From NCBI GenBank assembly GCA_040219575.1, contig JAVJSD010000073.1, positions 68,855-132,854 of the forward strand: a DNA stretch of 64,000 nt, read 5' to 3'. Positions 40,919-50,989 of the stretch are shown piece after piece. The notes below the pieces were generated by a model. That model ran no database searches, was not told where the DNA came from, and saw only the letters and a program-made list of their open reading frames with translations. The stretch is from JAVJSD01 sp040219575 (GTDB taxonomy: Bacteria > Planctomycetota > Planctomycetia > Pirellulales > Pirellulaceae). How positions within the stretch are numbered: the stretch's first letter is position 1; every line of letters starts with the position of its first letter. Position numbers and translations under genes: made by a program.

Positions 40919-43900
40919 TCACTCGCGAGCCATGGCTGCGGGGAGATAGCGGTTTCTCTCTTCGGGCGTGAGTTCGCGGCCGGCGCCGCGACGGGCGTGG
41001 TCGAGCAGGTGCTGCATGGCATAAGGCCACAGTCGGATCCGTCCGTCGTTGTCGCCCGCGGCGAGCAGGCGCCCCTCGCGGTCGGACGAGACAATCGTGA
41101 TCGTCTCGTTGCCGCCGTGGAGGTTCACCGGCGTCTGGAAAGGCTGTGAGTGCTCGAGATCCCAGATGAGATTGTCGCAGGCCAGCCAGCGGCCGGAGAC
41201 ATCGAAAACGGCCGCCGCACCGGTCAACTCGACAGGGTCGACGTCGATGTCCTCTTTCGTCAGATCCCACAGGCGGACGGTGCGGCCGCCGCCGCATGTC
41301 GCCAACCACTTGCCGTCGGGCGAGGCGGCGATTCGCTGGATCGGCCGTTCGTGCGCGAAGGTGGCTTCGCGAACGGCCTCGCCCTCCGCGCCAAGCTTCC
41401 ACATCGCGGCGAGCCCGTCGGTGGACGCCGTCCAAAGTCGGGCGCCGTCGCGGTCGAATTGCAGGCCGGTCACTGCCTCGTCGTGAGCGGAAAACGTGGT
41501 TGCTTTCAGCGGGGAGCCGTCAGCCGTCAATGCGACGACCGTAACGCGGCCCGATTCGTGACCGGCCGCGAGTCTCCGCCCGCGGTGGTCGATCTGCAGG
41601 CAGCGCACGGCGTCCGCTCGCTCGACAAGCACTCGCGAATCCTTCGCCGGATCCGCAAGCGGCCACGATCGGATCGTTCCGCTGTCGTCCGCGGTCAGCA
41701 GGTGCTTCGAATCGGCGGTAAACAACACCGAGTTGACATTGCCGGAGTGAGCCGAAAGTAGTCTTTCCGACGGCTGTCCCGAGTCGGCGAGATTCCAGAG
41801 CCGGACATCGTTCTTGTTCGGCGCACCCGTCGCCGCCCAATTCCCATCCGGGGAGAGCGCCGCCGCACCGCGAGCGTCTCCCGACTGCAGGACGACCGAG
41901 GAGCGCGACGGATTGGGCGATGTCAGGTCCCACAGGCGAACCGTGTCGTCGACGCCGGCGCTGAGAACGCGACGCGCTTTGTCGTCGATCGAAATCGAGG
42001 TGATCTCACCCGACAGCTCCATCTCGAAGATCGGCGCGGCGCCGAGCAGGGCGCCGCCGGGAATCATCTGGTGTCCGCGCAGAACGATCTCGTCCAGCGT
42101 GGAGGGGGACGCCGTTTCGCTCCAACGCGGCGCCTCGCCTTCCGTGATGCTCCAGCGTGGAGGTCGCGCCGCCAGCGCGATGGCGCTCCACGCTTTCACC
42201 GCCACGGCGTCGGCGATCGGGTCGTCGGCCGCCAGCGGATACTTGCGAATCGCCCCGTCCGTCCACTCGCAAGCGAGCCACTGCGAGTCGTGGGTGAATT
42301 CGAGTCGCTCCACGGGCACTCCCAGACAAGGAATCGCCAAAGGCGGCGCTTCGGGATCGGCCAGCGACCAGAGGTGCAGCGTTACCGTGTGGTCGCCGAG
42401 GTTCAGCGTCTCTTGGTAGCTGATCGCCAGCCACCGACCATCGGGTGAGAATCGAACCTTCTCGCCGCGACGCGCCAGATCCCGCCGGTTCTTCGGGGGA
42501 TCATCACTCGTCAAATCAAGCAACTGCGACGTGCCCGAGTAGCGCGTCACGACCAGCCACTTTCCGCGTGGACCAAGGGCGACATCGCGGACGGGCATTT
42601 CGCCGGTCCAGAACTCCCGCCGCACAAGGGCGTCCCCCGCAGTCGTGAGGTCCCACATCCTGATTTTTTCGTTGGAGTGAGCGACCACCCAACGTCCACC
42701 AACGTTGATTTCCGCCGCCGACATCCCGTCGTCGTAGTCGGCGAGCGTGATCGGCGCATCGGCGGGCGACTTTGCAGCCAGATCATAGAGCCGGAGCGTC
42801 CTGGCCACCGGCCCGTCCATCACGACTTCCTGCGTCGCAATCAACAGCCAGCGCCCGTCGCGACTGATGTCCGCCTCGGCCCATTGCTCGAATTCCCTGC
42901 CGGGAATGGCGACGAGCGGCGATGCCGGATCGTCCGCATCGAGATCCCAAACGCGGACTTGGTTCTGCCAGTCGACCGTGGCGAAACGGGCCGACTGCGT
43001 GGCCGTCGCAATCGAGTGAATCGAATCCTCGTGCCCCGCCAGAGCCATACCGCGCGCCGCCGAGCGATCGGCGTTGAGACGCCACGCGATCAGCTCACTC
43101 CCGCTGGCGGCGACCACCAGGCGGCCGTCGGACGACACCGCAATGCGCGACACGCCGCCATCGAAGGGGCCGCCGTCAAGCGACTGAAACGTACGAGGAT
43201 CGCTCTCGGGTTCTGCACCGTCCAGGTCGAAGATGCGGACCGCGCCGCTGGCGTGTCCCGTGGCGACCCAACGCCGAGCCGGGCCGTGAGCCAAGCAGGT
43301 GATTGCGTCGTCCGGCGACAGGGGCCGCCCCGTGAGCGTCGCCAGCGTGTCGCGCAGATTCTGATGCGCCGCGGCGACGACCTCACCATCGACGCGGAAC
43401 GTCGCCTCGACGGCTTCGATCGCCAGGTTCAGGCTCAGGTCGGCGTCTTCCTCCGCCTGCGATTGCACGACCAGGCGATTGGCGTCGGCGATCCGCGCCT
43501 GCCGTTCCGCGGCGTCCCGCGCGAGCGACTCCGCGGCGCGCGACTCCACCGCCTGCTTTCGCAGTTGCTCGGAAATCCGCAACTCGCCGGCCAATTCGCC
43601 CGCCAACCCTTGCGCCTTGTTCTTCTCCTCGACCGCCGTCCGGCGCGACTGGTTGATCAGCAAAAAAGAGACGGCGGTGACCGCCACGATCACCGCCGTG
43701 GCGGCGGCATAGGTGACGGCCAGGCGACGGTTCCGCTGGCACCATTGCCAGGCACGCTCGAACCGGCCCACCGGCCGAGCCAGAATCGGCTCGTTGTTCA
43801 TGCAGCGGCGGAGGTCGTCGGCCAGTTCTCCCGCGGTCTGGTAGCGTCGCGCCGGCGACTTGGCCAAGGCCTTCAGGCAAATGGTCTCCAAATCGCGCGA

Positions 43901-45124
43901 GATGCGGTCGTTGAGCTCACGCGGTGGACGTGGATCGCGCTCCAGCAACTGCTGCAGCAACATCCGCACGTTGCCGCGAAACGGCCGTTCCCCCGTCAGC
44001 ACTTCGTACAGCACCACGCCCAGGCTGAAGACATCGCTGCGGGCATCGACCGCGGACGACGTTCCGGCCGCCTGCTCGGGCGACATGTAGGCCGGCGTTC
44101 CCAGAATCTCACCTTCCATCGTCACCTGCACCCGATCGTTCAGTCGGCGGGCCAGTCCGAAGTCGGTGATGAAGGGATGTCCTTGGTTGTCGATCAGGAT
44201 GTTCGACGGCTTAACGTCGCGATGAACGATCTGCCGTTCATGCGCGTAATCCAGCCCGTCGGCGATGGCGCACATCCACTCCAGGTACTGACGCTGCGCG
44301 ACGGTCCGCTGCTCGATGCATTCGCCCAGGGTCCGCCCGTCGATGAACTCGCTGACGATGTACGGGACTCCCTCCTCGCGGCCCACTTCGTGAACCTGCA
44401 CGATGTTCCCGTGGCGCAGCGATCCGGAGGCCTGCGCCTCCTTCATGAACCGCGCGCCATCGCTGCCGCCGTCGACGATTCCGAGGCGGGGAAACTTGAT
44501 GGCGACGATCCGCCCCAAGTCGGAGTCGCGCGCTTTGAACACGGTTCCGAAGCTGCCGCCGCCCACGAATTCAAGCAACTGAAACTTGCCGAGCGTGCGG
44601 GGGAGACGGAGTTTGGCGCCCGGCGCCAGGGCCGGAAATGCGAACTCGATCGACTCGGCGCACTGCGGGCAAACCACCGATCCGCTCGTGCTGGGCGCGT
44701 CAATCTCCACGGGTTGATCGCAGTGCGGACACCGAATCACACGCGACGTTTCTTCGCCGGAATCGACGTCGGCGAGTTGCTCGCGGAGATTGCCGGAGTT
44801 CTCGTGCCGCAAGGCGAGTTGTTTGGCGAACATCACCAGTTCGTCCGGCAACCCTTGGCCCGGCGAGGCCAATTCGGGAAAGGCGTCCAGGTAATCCTCA
44901 ATCCGCGCGAACTCGCCGCGGCGGAAGCGGTGGGCCAAGTCGATCCGCACCAATTCGCACAGCAGCAACCAGCGCGGTCGGCCCTGGCTGTCACGGAGGA
45001 AGTCGTGCAGATCGGGGTGGGAAGCCTTCTTCCACGACGTCTCGAATTCGTCCGCCAGGCGGTCGATCCACTCTTGAAGCTCGAAGTCGTCGGGGATGTT
45101 CGAGTCGTTGTCGGTTGGATTCAT
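40919..45124 (-). CDS. Membrane Ser/Thr protein kinase with C-terminal WD40 propellers
   Basis: A 1,401-residue protein. Order: N-terminal helical domain (1-125), CxxC...CxxC zinc ribbon (C132, C135, C152, C155), Hanks-type kinase domain (about 180-440) with Gly loop 'GGGSFG', Lys210, 'HRDVKPSN' (301-308, Asp303) and DFG (321-323). A transmembrane helix (468-490), a coiled coil (about 495-560) and then about 14 WD40-like repeats fill the rest. All catalytic residues are present. The gene lies 160 bases downstream of an ECF sigma gene on the same strand, a pairing typical of planctomycetes; the kinase probably regulates or is regulated by that sigma factor (inference). Confidence 0.92.
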   Translation of the reverse strand: MNPTDNDSNIPDDFELQEWIDRLADEFETSWKKASHPDLHDFLRDSQGRPRWLLLCELVRIDLAHRFRRGEFARIEDYLDAFPELASPGQGLPDELVMFAKQLALRHENSGNLREQLADVDSGEETSRVIRCPHCDQPVEIDAPSTSGSVVCPQCAESIEFAFPALAPGAKLRLPRTLGKFQLLEFVGGGSFGTVFKARDSDLGRIVAIKFPRLGIVDGGSDGARFMKEAQASGSLRHGNIVQVHEVGREEGVPYIVSEFIDGRTLGECIEQRTVAQRQYLEWMCAIADGLDYAHERQIVHRDVKPSNILIDNQGHPFITDFGLARRLNDRVQVTMEGEILGTPAYMSPEQAAGTSSAVDARSDVFSLGVVLYEVLTGERPFRGNVRMLLQQLLERDPRPPRELNDRISRDLETICLKALAKSPARRYQTAGELADDLRRCMNNEPILARPVGRFERAWQWCQRNRRLAVTYAAATAVIVAVTAVSFLLINQSRRTAVEEKNKAQGLAGELAGELRISEQLRKQAVESRAAESLARDAAERQARIADANRLVVQSQAEEDADLSLNLAIEAVEATFRVDGEVVAAAHQNLRDTLATLTGRPLSPDDAITCLAHGPARRWVATGHASGAVRIFDLDGAEPESDPRTFQSLDGGPFDGGVSRIAVSSDGRLVVAASGSELIAWRLNADRSAARGMALAGHEDSIHSIATATQSARFATVDWQNQVRVWDLDADDPASPLVAIPGREFEQWAEADISRDGRWLLIATQEVVMDGPVARTLRLYDLAAKSPADAPITLADYDDGMSAAEINVGGRWVVAHSNEKIRMWDLTTAGDALVRREFWTGEMPVRDVALGPRGKWLVVTRYSGTSQLLDLTSDDPPKNRRDLARRGEKVRFSPDGRWLAISYQETLNLGDHTVTLHLWSLADPEAPPLAIPCLGVPVERLEFTHDSQWLACEWTDGAIRKYPLAADDPIADAVAVKAWSAIALAARPPRWSITEGEAPRWSETASPSTLDEIVLRGHQMIPGGALLGAAPIFEMELSGEITSISIDDKARRVLSAGVDDTVRLWDLTSPNPSRSSVVLQSGDARGAAALSPDGNWAATGAPNKNDVRLWNLADSGQPSERLLSAHSGNVNSVLFTADSKHLLTADDSGTIRSWPLADPAKDSRVLVERADAVRCLQIDHRGRRLAAGHESGRVTVVALTADGSPLKATTFSAHDEAVTGLQFDRDGARLWTASTDGLAAMWKLGAEGEAVREATFAHERPIQRIAASPDGKWLATCGGGRTVRLWDLTKEDIDVDPVELTGAAAVFDVSGRWLACDNLIWDLEHSQPFQTPVNLHGGNETITIVSSDREGRLLAAGDNDGRIRLWPYAMQHLLDHARRGAGRELTPEERNRYLPAAMARE

Positions 45125-45284
45125 CGCATTCGCACTCCGCCTGCAGCTTCCCTGCCGTCCTTCGGTCGATTCCGCGACACCTCGTCGCCGCGCCGACGCG
45201 CCGCCCCCTCGACGTCGGTCCCTCGTGAATCAAGATCGGCCGCGGAGGGCCGACACGGAATCTGCACGATGTCCGTTTCGGGCG

Positions 45285-45887
45285 TCAACTTTCCAGGGAA
45301 ACATCGGCCAGTTTCCGCCAACGGCTGCGCAGCAGCGCCAACTTTCGTTCGACCGTTCGCTCGACACAGTCCAACTGTTGCGCGATTTCCGCGTTGGTCA
45401 GTCCGGCCAGATGCATTTCGGCGAAGGGCCGCAACTCGTCGGGCAATTCCCCCACGTAGTGAGTGTAGCAGTCACGCAGCAAGGCCTCGTGGGAACTCGT
45501 GGGAGAGGAATCCGCCGCCAGATAGGCCAGCGGCGTCAAGCTGGTCACCTGTCCCTGGCCCTGCTTGAGCGTCATGGCGTGCTGGATCTGGTTGATCGCC
45601 TTGCAGGCCACAATATGGCTCAGCAGGGCCAGCAATTGCTCGCGATTTTCCAGATGTGCGGCGCGTCGGTTTTGCACCGTGTTGTAGAACCCGATCAGCG
45701 CCGACTGGGCGACGTCCTCTTCGTCCACATACCGCAGCGGCGCCCGCTTGAGCCGACTGCGGGCGATGTTCACCAGTTGCGGCCAGTACCGTTGATGCAA
45801 TTCGGCCAGGGCGTCCGCGTCCCCCTCCTTCATGTCCGCGATCAGGCGGCTGACGGAGCCTATCGGGCTCGACAATTCATCGCTCAT
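45285..45887 (-). CDS. ECF-type RNA polymerase sigma factor
   Basis: A 200-residue sigma factor. Region 2 is at about 25-110 ('LAELHQRYWPQLVNIARSRLK', 'DEEDVAQSALIGFYNTVQ') and region 4 at about 150-195 ('MHLAGLTNAEIAQQLDCVERTVERKLALLRSRW'). The region 2 acidic 'DEEDVAQSA' and the region 4 helix-turn-helix match planctomycete ECF sigma factors linked to Ser/Thr kinases. No anti-sigma gene is adjacent. It is the first gene of the sigma-kinase unit. Confidence 0.9.
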   Translation of the reverse strand: MSDELSSPIGSVSRLIADMKEGDADALAELHQRYWPQLVNIARSRLKRAPLRYVDEEDVAQSALIGFYNTVQNRRAAHLENREQLLALLSHIVACKAINQIQHAMTLKQGQGQVTSLTPLAYLAADSSPTSSHEALLRDCYTHYVGELPDELRPFAEMHLAGLTNAEIAQQLDCVERTVERKLALLRSRWRKLADVSLES

Positions 45888-46177
45888 CCAAATTCCTGGC
45901 TCTACGTAAGAACCCTGGTGAGGGGCGACAGGAGAAGAATCAATGCGTCGCCACTAAGCGCAAACCGCTCTCTCATAAGGTGTTTCCGCCATTGTACGCC
46001 CGCCCGCCGCAGGCAACAACGCGCATCGATCGGAGCGTGGCGGCGCCGGCTCTGGTCCGTCCAAAAGTTTTTTCAAATCTCCTGTCGGCATCCCGCGGCG
46101 GCCCTTGATTCATCGGTGAAGCCGGACGTGAACGACACGACGGCAAGCGAAACCACCTTCGATTCAGGAGCCCGATC

Positions 46178-46549
46178 ATGTCGCCCATCACCCTCACCCG
46201 CACCCTGGTTTTGTTGGCCATCACGTTGACCACTTTCGGCGCCGTGCACGCCGAAGGGACGCAGGCCGATTTCGACGCCTACAACACCGCGGTCGACGTG
46301 TACAACGCCCGGGTCGCCCGCTATGAGCATGCCGCCGCGGCGTTCAACGACGAGCGGAATTCGTACCATCACGCGGTCAACTACTACAACTCGTTGTCGG
46401 AGGATCAGCGAACGCAGTTCCAGTACGACCGCCTTGAGCGTTGGTACGCCACGCTCGAGCGCCGACTGGGCGAGCTCAACGCCGAATGGGATTACCTGCA
46501 GCGGCGTGGAGCGGAGCTTGACGCCTGGTACGCCCGGCTTCAGGGGTGA
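46178..46549 (+). CDS. Small secreted coiled-coil protein
   Basis: A 123-residue protein with a signal peptide (1-25, 'GAVHAEG'). The mature part is almost wholly helical, rich in Tyr, Asn, Ala and Arg ('DFDAYNTAVDVYNARVARYEHAAAAFNDERN' in parts), with heptad-like spacing suggesting a coiled coil. No family is recognised. AGGAG precedes the start. It is divergent from the ECF sigma gene. Confidence 0.7.
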   Translation: MSPITLTRTLVLLAITLTTFGAVHAEGTQADFDAYNTAVDVYNARVARYEHAAAAFNDERNSYHHAVNYYNSLSEDQRTQFQYDRLERWYATLERRLGELNAEWDYLQRRGAELDAWYARLQG

Positions 46550-46727
46550 GTACGACCTCGAGGTTCGGTCATGGACGGGCGCCGCGATGGGACCGGGTAG
46601 TGCGAACAACGCTGCCCGGTCTCATTGCTTTTCTTGATGCACAAGGAACACGTCCGCATCACTCCACGCGAGGGTGTGCACTCTGCTGCTGCCCACCCAT
46701 GCGGCTCATTCACCAGCGGCTCCGCGA

Positions 46728-47375
46728 TCACGATGACGCCGCTTCCTCCAGCAGGGCCGCAAGTTCGCCGAGCATCATGCAGGAGGCGCCCCAGATGCGA
46801 TGACGGTCGATCTCGATGTGTGGGGCGTGAAACACGAGGCCGCGTCGGTTGATCGTGTGCATGTGGTGGAAGGCCGGATCGACGACCGCGGCCAGCGGCA
46901 CGTCGATCACTTCCGCCACCTCCTCGGGGCTGGGAATGAACTCGGGCGTCGCCTCCATCGTGGCCAGCACGGGCGTGACGTGGAAATTGCTGGCCCAGAC
47001 ATAGAGCGGTGAAAGCCGGCCGAGAACCTCGACCGCCTCGCCGGGCACGCCCAACTCCTCTTCCAGTTCGCGCACCGCCGCCTGCTCCACCGTCTCGCCC
47101 GGGTCGATCATCCCGCCGGGAAAGCTGACCTGGCCGGCGTGCGACGGGAGCGTGTCGGGCCGCAGCGTCATCGGCAGCCGCCAACCGTCGTCGAAGTAGA
47201 GCAGCATCAGCACGGCGGCCTCCCGGGCGTCCTGCGGAGCCGGGCCGTGATGGCGACCGTAGCCCAGCGACGGCGCGAAACGCCGCTGGGCCTGTTTTCC
47301 CGGCGGCGGCGATTTCAGGCGAAGGGCGAGCCGTTGCGGCAGATCGCCGGCCTTTTCCAGCAGCGAATCAATCAT
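46728..47375 (-). CDS. Nudix hydrolase, CoA pyrophosphatase type
   Basis: A 215-residue Nudix protein with a complete box at about 95-117 (G-M-I-D-P-G-E-T...R-E-L-E-E-E-L-G-V). The preceding 'TLPSHAGQVSFPGG' matches the NudL/PCD1-type CoA pyrophosphatase signature (SHxGQVSFPGG). It would cleave CoA or acyl-CoA to phosphopantetheine and 3',5'-ADP. Its start overlaps the stop of the upstream membrane protein (ATGA), so the two are co-translated. Confidence 0.88.
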   Translation of the reverse strand: MIDSLLEKAGDLPQRLALRLKSPPPGKQAQRRFAPSLGYGRHHGPAPQDAREAAVLMLLYFDDGWRLPMTLRPDTLPSHAGQVSFPGGMIDPGETVEQAAVRELEEELGVPGEAVEVLGRLSPLYVWASNFHVTPVLATMEATPEFIPSPEEVAEVIDVPLAAVVDPAFHHMHTINRRGLVFHAPHIEIDRHRIWGASCMMLGELAALLEEAASS

Positions 47376-49030
47376 TCGTCCTTGGTCGGCGACTCGAGGG
47401 GATCGGGAATCTTGTACACCGCGTAGGTCGCGTTGTCGTGCATCAGGTCAGGATACATCAAATGGAAACTGGGGCGATACCGCGAGCGCGTGCGATCGAT
47501 CACGACGTACTGCGCGCCATAGTGGTGCGCGAGAATGGCGAGGTTGGCGTCGTCGTACGCCGCCAGGCCGCGCTTCATCGTACCGTCCTGGTCGGGATAC
47601 TCGGGATACAGAATTCGATACCTTCGCCACCACTCCACCAGCGAGGGCGCGTCTTGCGGCACGTCTTTCCAGGTGACGGCTTCGCTGCGTTGGGCGTACC
47701 ACTTGAAGGTCTGTTGCATCTGCGGCGTGAGAAAACGTGCATCGGGCGGCGTCTCTTCGCGGATCCAGCGGCAGACCGCTTTCCAGTCGCGATAGATCTT
47801 GTCACGATCTTCCGCGGTCTTGCCGGTCGGCAGGCTCTGCGCGTCGGCGAGCGGTCTCGGATCGAGCATGCGCCGACAAACGACTTCGCCGATGCCGACC
47901 GCCGCCAGCAGAATCGCCGCCGACAGCGCCGCTTCGGTCACGCGCGGCCGCGCCGCCCGCCAGTGCGCCGCCAACGCGCACGCGCCGAGCGCCGTCCCCA
48001 GCGGCAGCGCCACATCGCTCGTGCGAAACCAGTAGTAACGCAGCAGCGAAGCGGCCAACTCCGGCTGCGAGTTTCGCAGCGTCAGATCGATCGCCGCCCC
48101 CGTCAGTGCGATCAACACGGCGCCCAACACATAGCCGTTGAGCCGACGCGCGGCTTCCATCCGCCAGGTAAGAACGCACATCACCAGCCAAATCGTGAAC
48201 AACGCGAACGTTCGTCCCAGCAGCAATCCGTCACGCCACGGCACGACGAGGTGATGCGAGAGCCGCTCGAACACATAGATCTGGTTGGCCAACTCGACCG
48301 TCCGCGTCTCCACGCCGATCGTCAGCAGCAAGCCGGAAATCAGCCCGGGAAGCGCCAGCAGCAGTCCCCCGATCAACGCCGGCAGCATCGAGACGAGGCT
48401 CGGCCGCCCCCTGCCTCGCCACAACCACGCCACGCCGACCGCGATCACGGTCCATCCGCCGACCAGCACGTGAAACGCCGACGCCGCGCCCAACAGCAAC
48501 CACGTGCTCCGCCAACGATCGCGGACCATCGCCTCCAAGCCCAACAACACCAGCACAAAAGCGAACCCCTTGGCTTCGACGCCGCCCACCATCCACTCGC
48601 CCGCCAGGTGGAGGTTCCGCAACAGCACCAACATCAGCGCCGCCGACAGCAGCGACATCAGCTTCACCGGAACCACGGCGACGCTCAGCCGGCGCCAGGC
48701 CCACGCCAACAGACCCCACGTCAGCACGCGGCCGATCCACGCCACGGCCGGCAGCGGAAACAGCCGCGTCAGCCAGCCGAACGTCCAATTGAACACCAGA
48801 TGGGCGTCGCGCGAATCGAGGAAGTGGTCGCCCGGGCACCACGACGGATCCCAGTAGTGCCGCGCCTTGGCCAGGTAGTGCGCCTCGTTCACGTCCGGCG
48901 GAGGGCCGCCCGCGTACAGATAGAACAACAGAAAGATCAGCGCGACTTCCGGCACCGCGAGGCGCCAATCGCTCGACGCATTCGCCGCCGCTGGGCCAGC
49001 ATCGGATTGTTCCTGGTCGGCGGATTTCAC
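47372..49030 (-). CDS. Multi-pass membrane protein with C-terminal soluble domain
   Basis: A 552-residue protein with about 10-12 hydrophobic segments between residues 25 and 395, including 'DVNEAHYLAKARHYWDPSWC' between the first helices. That acidic loop placement resembles GT-C-type transferases. A C-terminal soluble domain of about 140 residues ('AVCRWIREETPPDARFLTPQ', 'LAILAHHYGAQYVVIDRTR') resembles extracytoplasmic domains of the DUF6798/YfhO group. It is probably involved in lipid-linked sugar transfer, but no catalytic residue can be assigned with certainty. The Nudix gene is its coupled downstream partner. Confidence 0.6.
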   Translation of the reverse strand: MKSADQEQSDAGPAAANASSDWRLAVPEVALIFLLFYLYAGGPPPDVNEAHYLAKARHYWDPSWCPGDHFLDSRDAHLVFNWTFGWLTRLFPLPAVAWIGRVLTWGLLAWAWRRLSVAVVPVKLMSLLSAALMLVLLRNLHLAGEWMVGGVEAKGFAFVLVLLGLEAMVRDRWRSTWLLLGAASAFHVLVGGWTVIAVGVAWLWRGRGRPSLVSMLPALIGGLLLALPGLISGLLLTIGVETRTVELANQIYVFERLSHHLVVPWRDGLLLGRTFALFTIWLVMCVLTWRMEAARRLNGYVLGAVLIALTGAAIDLTLRNSQPELAASLLRYYWFRTSDVALPLGTALGACALAAHWRAARPRVTEAALSAAILLAAVGIGEVVCRRMLDPRPLADAQSLPTGKTAEDRDKIYRDWKAVCRWIREETPPDARFLTPQMQQTFKWYAQRSEAVTWKDVPQDAPSLVEWWRRYRILYPEYPDQDGTMKRGLAAYDDANLAILAHHYGAQYVVIDRTRSRYRPSFHLMYPDLMHDNATYAVYKIPDPLESPTKDE

Positions 49031-49341
49031 AGCGGCGCGATTCGGGCGAAGGGAGGGGACGTTTCCAGCCTAATCCCCCCTCCCCATTTCGGCCAGCCAC
49101 AGGAGTCCGAGACGTAGTCTTTGCCGCGACTCGGAAAGACGGCGAACCGCTGACGAACGCTAATGGAACGCTGACAAGGTCTGATTTCGTTCATTCGCGT
49201 AGATCAGCGTTCATCAGCGGTTCCTTCCGAAGTCGGTGCGACGGCGACGGCGATTCGATGTCTGGCGGCGAAACGGTTACAATGGGAGAGGCTTCGATGA
49301 TGTGAGCCATCCCTCCCACCGTGCACGCCTGAGGTTTCGCC
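49031..49341. other. Divergent intergenic region
   Basis: About 310 bases between the membrane-protein and DUF1501 starts. No gene. A TACAAT near 49276 could be a -10 for the DUF1501 gene, but no good -35 is visible. Confidence 0.35.
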
Positions 49342-50814
49342 GTGTCGAACCAACTTCCTCCGCATTCGGCCCTGCCGTTTTCTCGTCGTGATCTGCTCCG
49401 CCGCGCGGGCGGGGGCGCGGGGATGTTGGCCCTTGCGGCGCTCTTGCAGGAGGAAGGTTTGCTGGGAAGTGCGGCGCAGGCGGCGCCGGCGAAGAAACCG
49501 GTCAACGTACTGGCGCCCAAGCCGGGCCATTTTCCGGCCAAGGCCAAGTCGGTCATCTGGCTGTTCATGAACGGCGGGCCGAGCCACGTCGATACCTGGG
49601 ACTACAAACCGGAACTCGCCCGGCAGGACGGCAAGGAGCTCGAAGGCTTCGACAAGAACACCGGCTTCTTCACCAACCAGGTGGGGCCGGTGATGAAGTC
49701 GCCCTTCAAGTTCGCCCAGCACGGCGAGTCGGGCCACTGGGTGTCCGACATCTTCCCCAACATGGCCCGGCACGTCGACAAGATGGCCTTTTTGCACTCC
49801 TGCTGGAGCGAGTCGAACAACCACAGCCCCGCCCTGTTCATGATCAATACCGGCATGACGCGGATGGGCTTTCCCTGCGTGGGATCGTGGGTGACCTACG
49901 GACTGGGAAGCGAAAGCCAGGACCTGCCGGCCTTCGTAGTGATGAGCGACCCGCTCGGCCGCGGACTGCCCAAGGGCTACGCGCAGAACTGGGGGACGGG
50001 CTTTTTGCCGAGTGTGTACCAAGGCACCTGGCTGCGGCCGACCGGCGATCCGATCGACAACCTGAATCCGCCGCCGGAGATGTCCACGCGACAGCAGCGA
50101 GCGCAGCTCGACCTGCTGGCCAGACTGAACGGACGGCACCTGGAGCAGCATCCCGAGGAAGGGGAACTGGCCGCGCGGATCGAAAGCTTCGAACTCGCCT
50201 ACCGCATGCAGAAAGCGGCGCCCGACGCCATCGACGTCGAGCAGGAGCCCGAACACATGCACAAGCTGTACGGCGTCGACGACGAGCGCTGCTCCCACTT
50301 CGCCAAGCAGTGTCTGGTGGCGCGGCGGATGGTTGAGCGCGGCGTGCGGTTCGTGCAGATCTACAGCGGCGGGATGGAGAACGAGCGAAGTTGGGACGGC
50401 CACAAGGACATCGTCAAGAACCACGGCGGCTTCGCGGGCGAGACCGACAAGCCGATCGCGGCGCTGCTCGAAGACTTGCAGCAGCGCGGACTGCTCGATT
50501 CCACGCTGGTGGTCTGGGGCGGCGAGTTCGGACGGCTCCCGATCGTGCAGAAGGGGGGCACGGGCCGAGACCACAATCCCCACGCCTTTACGTACTGGAT
50601 GGCGGGAGGCGGAGTGAAGGCGGGCGCGAGCCACGGGGAGACGGACGAAATCGGCCACAAAGCCGTCACAGACCGCGTAAGCGTCAACGACTTGCACGCC
50701 ACGATCCTGCACCTGCTCGGCATGGACCATAAAAGGCTGACTTACAAGTACAACGGGCGCGATTTCCGGCTCACCGATGTAGCCGGGAATGTCGTGTCGA
50801 ATATAATTGCATAG
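49342..50814 (+). CDS. DUF1501 Tat-exported protein
   Basis: A 490-residue DUF1501 protein with a twin-arginine signal (S-R-R-D-L-L-R-R near 14-21, then Gly/Ala/Leu-rich). Core motifs are 'FMNGGPSHVDTWDYKPEL', 'ALFMINTGMTRMGFPCVGSWVTYGLG' (split), 'VVWGGEFGRLPIVQ', 'GRDHNPHAFTYWMAGGG' and 'HATILHLLGMDHKRLTYKYNGRDFRLTDV' (split). GTG start. Members of this family co-occur with PSCyt1/DUF1553 proteins, as here with the next gene; they may form a secreted complex on polymer or organosulfate substrates (inference). Confidence 0.9.
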   Translation: MSNQLPPHSALPFSRRDLLRRAGGGAGMLALAALLQEEGLLGSAAQAAPAKKPVNVLAPKPGHFPAKAKSVIWLFMNGGPSHVDTWDYKPELARQDGKELEGFDKNTGFFTNQVGPVMKSPFKFAQHGESGHWVSDIFPNMARHVDKMAFLHSCWSESNNHSPALFMINTGMTRMGFPCVGSWVTYGLGSESQDLPAFVVMSDPLGRGLPKGYAQNWGTGFLPSVYQGTWLRPTGDPIDNLNPPPEMSTRQQRAQLDLLARLNGRHLEQHPEEGELAARIESFELAYRMQKAAPDAIDVEQEPEHMHKLYGVDDERCSHFAKQCLVARRMVERGVRFVQIYSGGMENERSWDGHKDIVKNHGGFAGETDKPIAALLEDLQQRGLLDSTLVVWGGEFGRLPIVQKGGTGRDHNPHAFTYWMAGGGVKAGASHGETDEIGHKAVTDRVSVNDLHATILHLLGMDHKRLTYKYNGRDFRLTDVAGNVVSNIIA

Positions 50815-50885
50815 ACAGGGGGAACTGGAACGCCCACGCGTGATTTGCCGGCCAGCCTCGCGCCGTGTCGCGGCTTGATACTAGG

Positions 50886-50958
50886 GTAGCCGAACTCGTG
50901 AGAGTTCGGTAGTTCGGAACAACGACTGAACTTCCAGAAGTCTCACGACTTCTGCTAC
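50886..50958. repeat. Paired-hairpin element (copy 7, reverse orientation)
   Basis: GTAGC, CGAACTCGTGAGAGTTCG (50891-50908), a 27-base spacer, AGAAGTCTCACGACTTCT (50936-50953), GCTAC. It lies between the DUF1501 and PSCyt1/DUF1553 genes and may separate their transcripts or tune the downstream one. Confidence 0.93.
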
Positions 50959-50989
50959 TCGAATTCTTGGTGACAACACAGCACGAGTA

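Noticed and set aside
42677..45568. 963-residue plus-strand frame
   Set aside because: Antisense to the kinase-WD40 gene, which has all kinase motifs.
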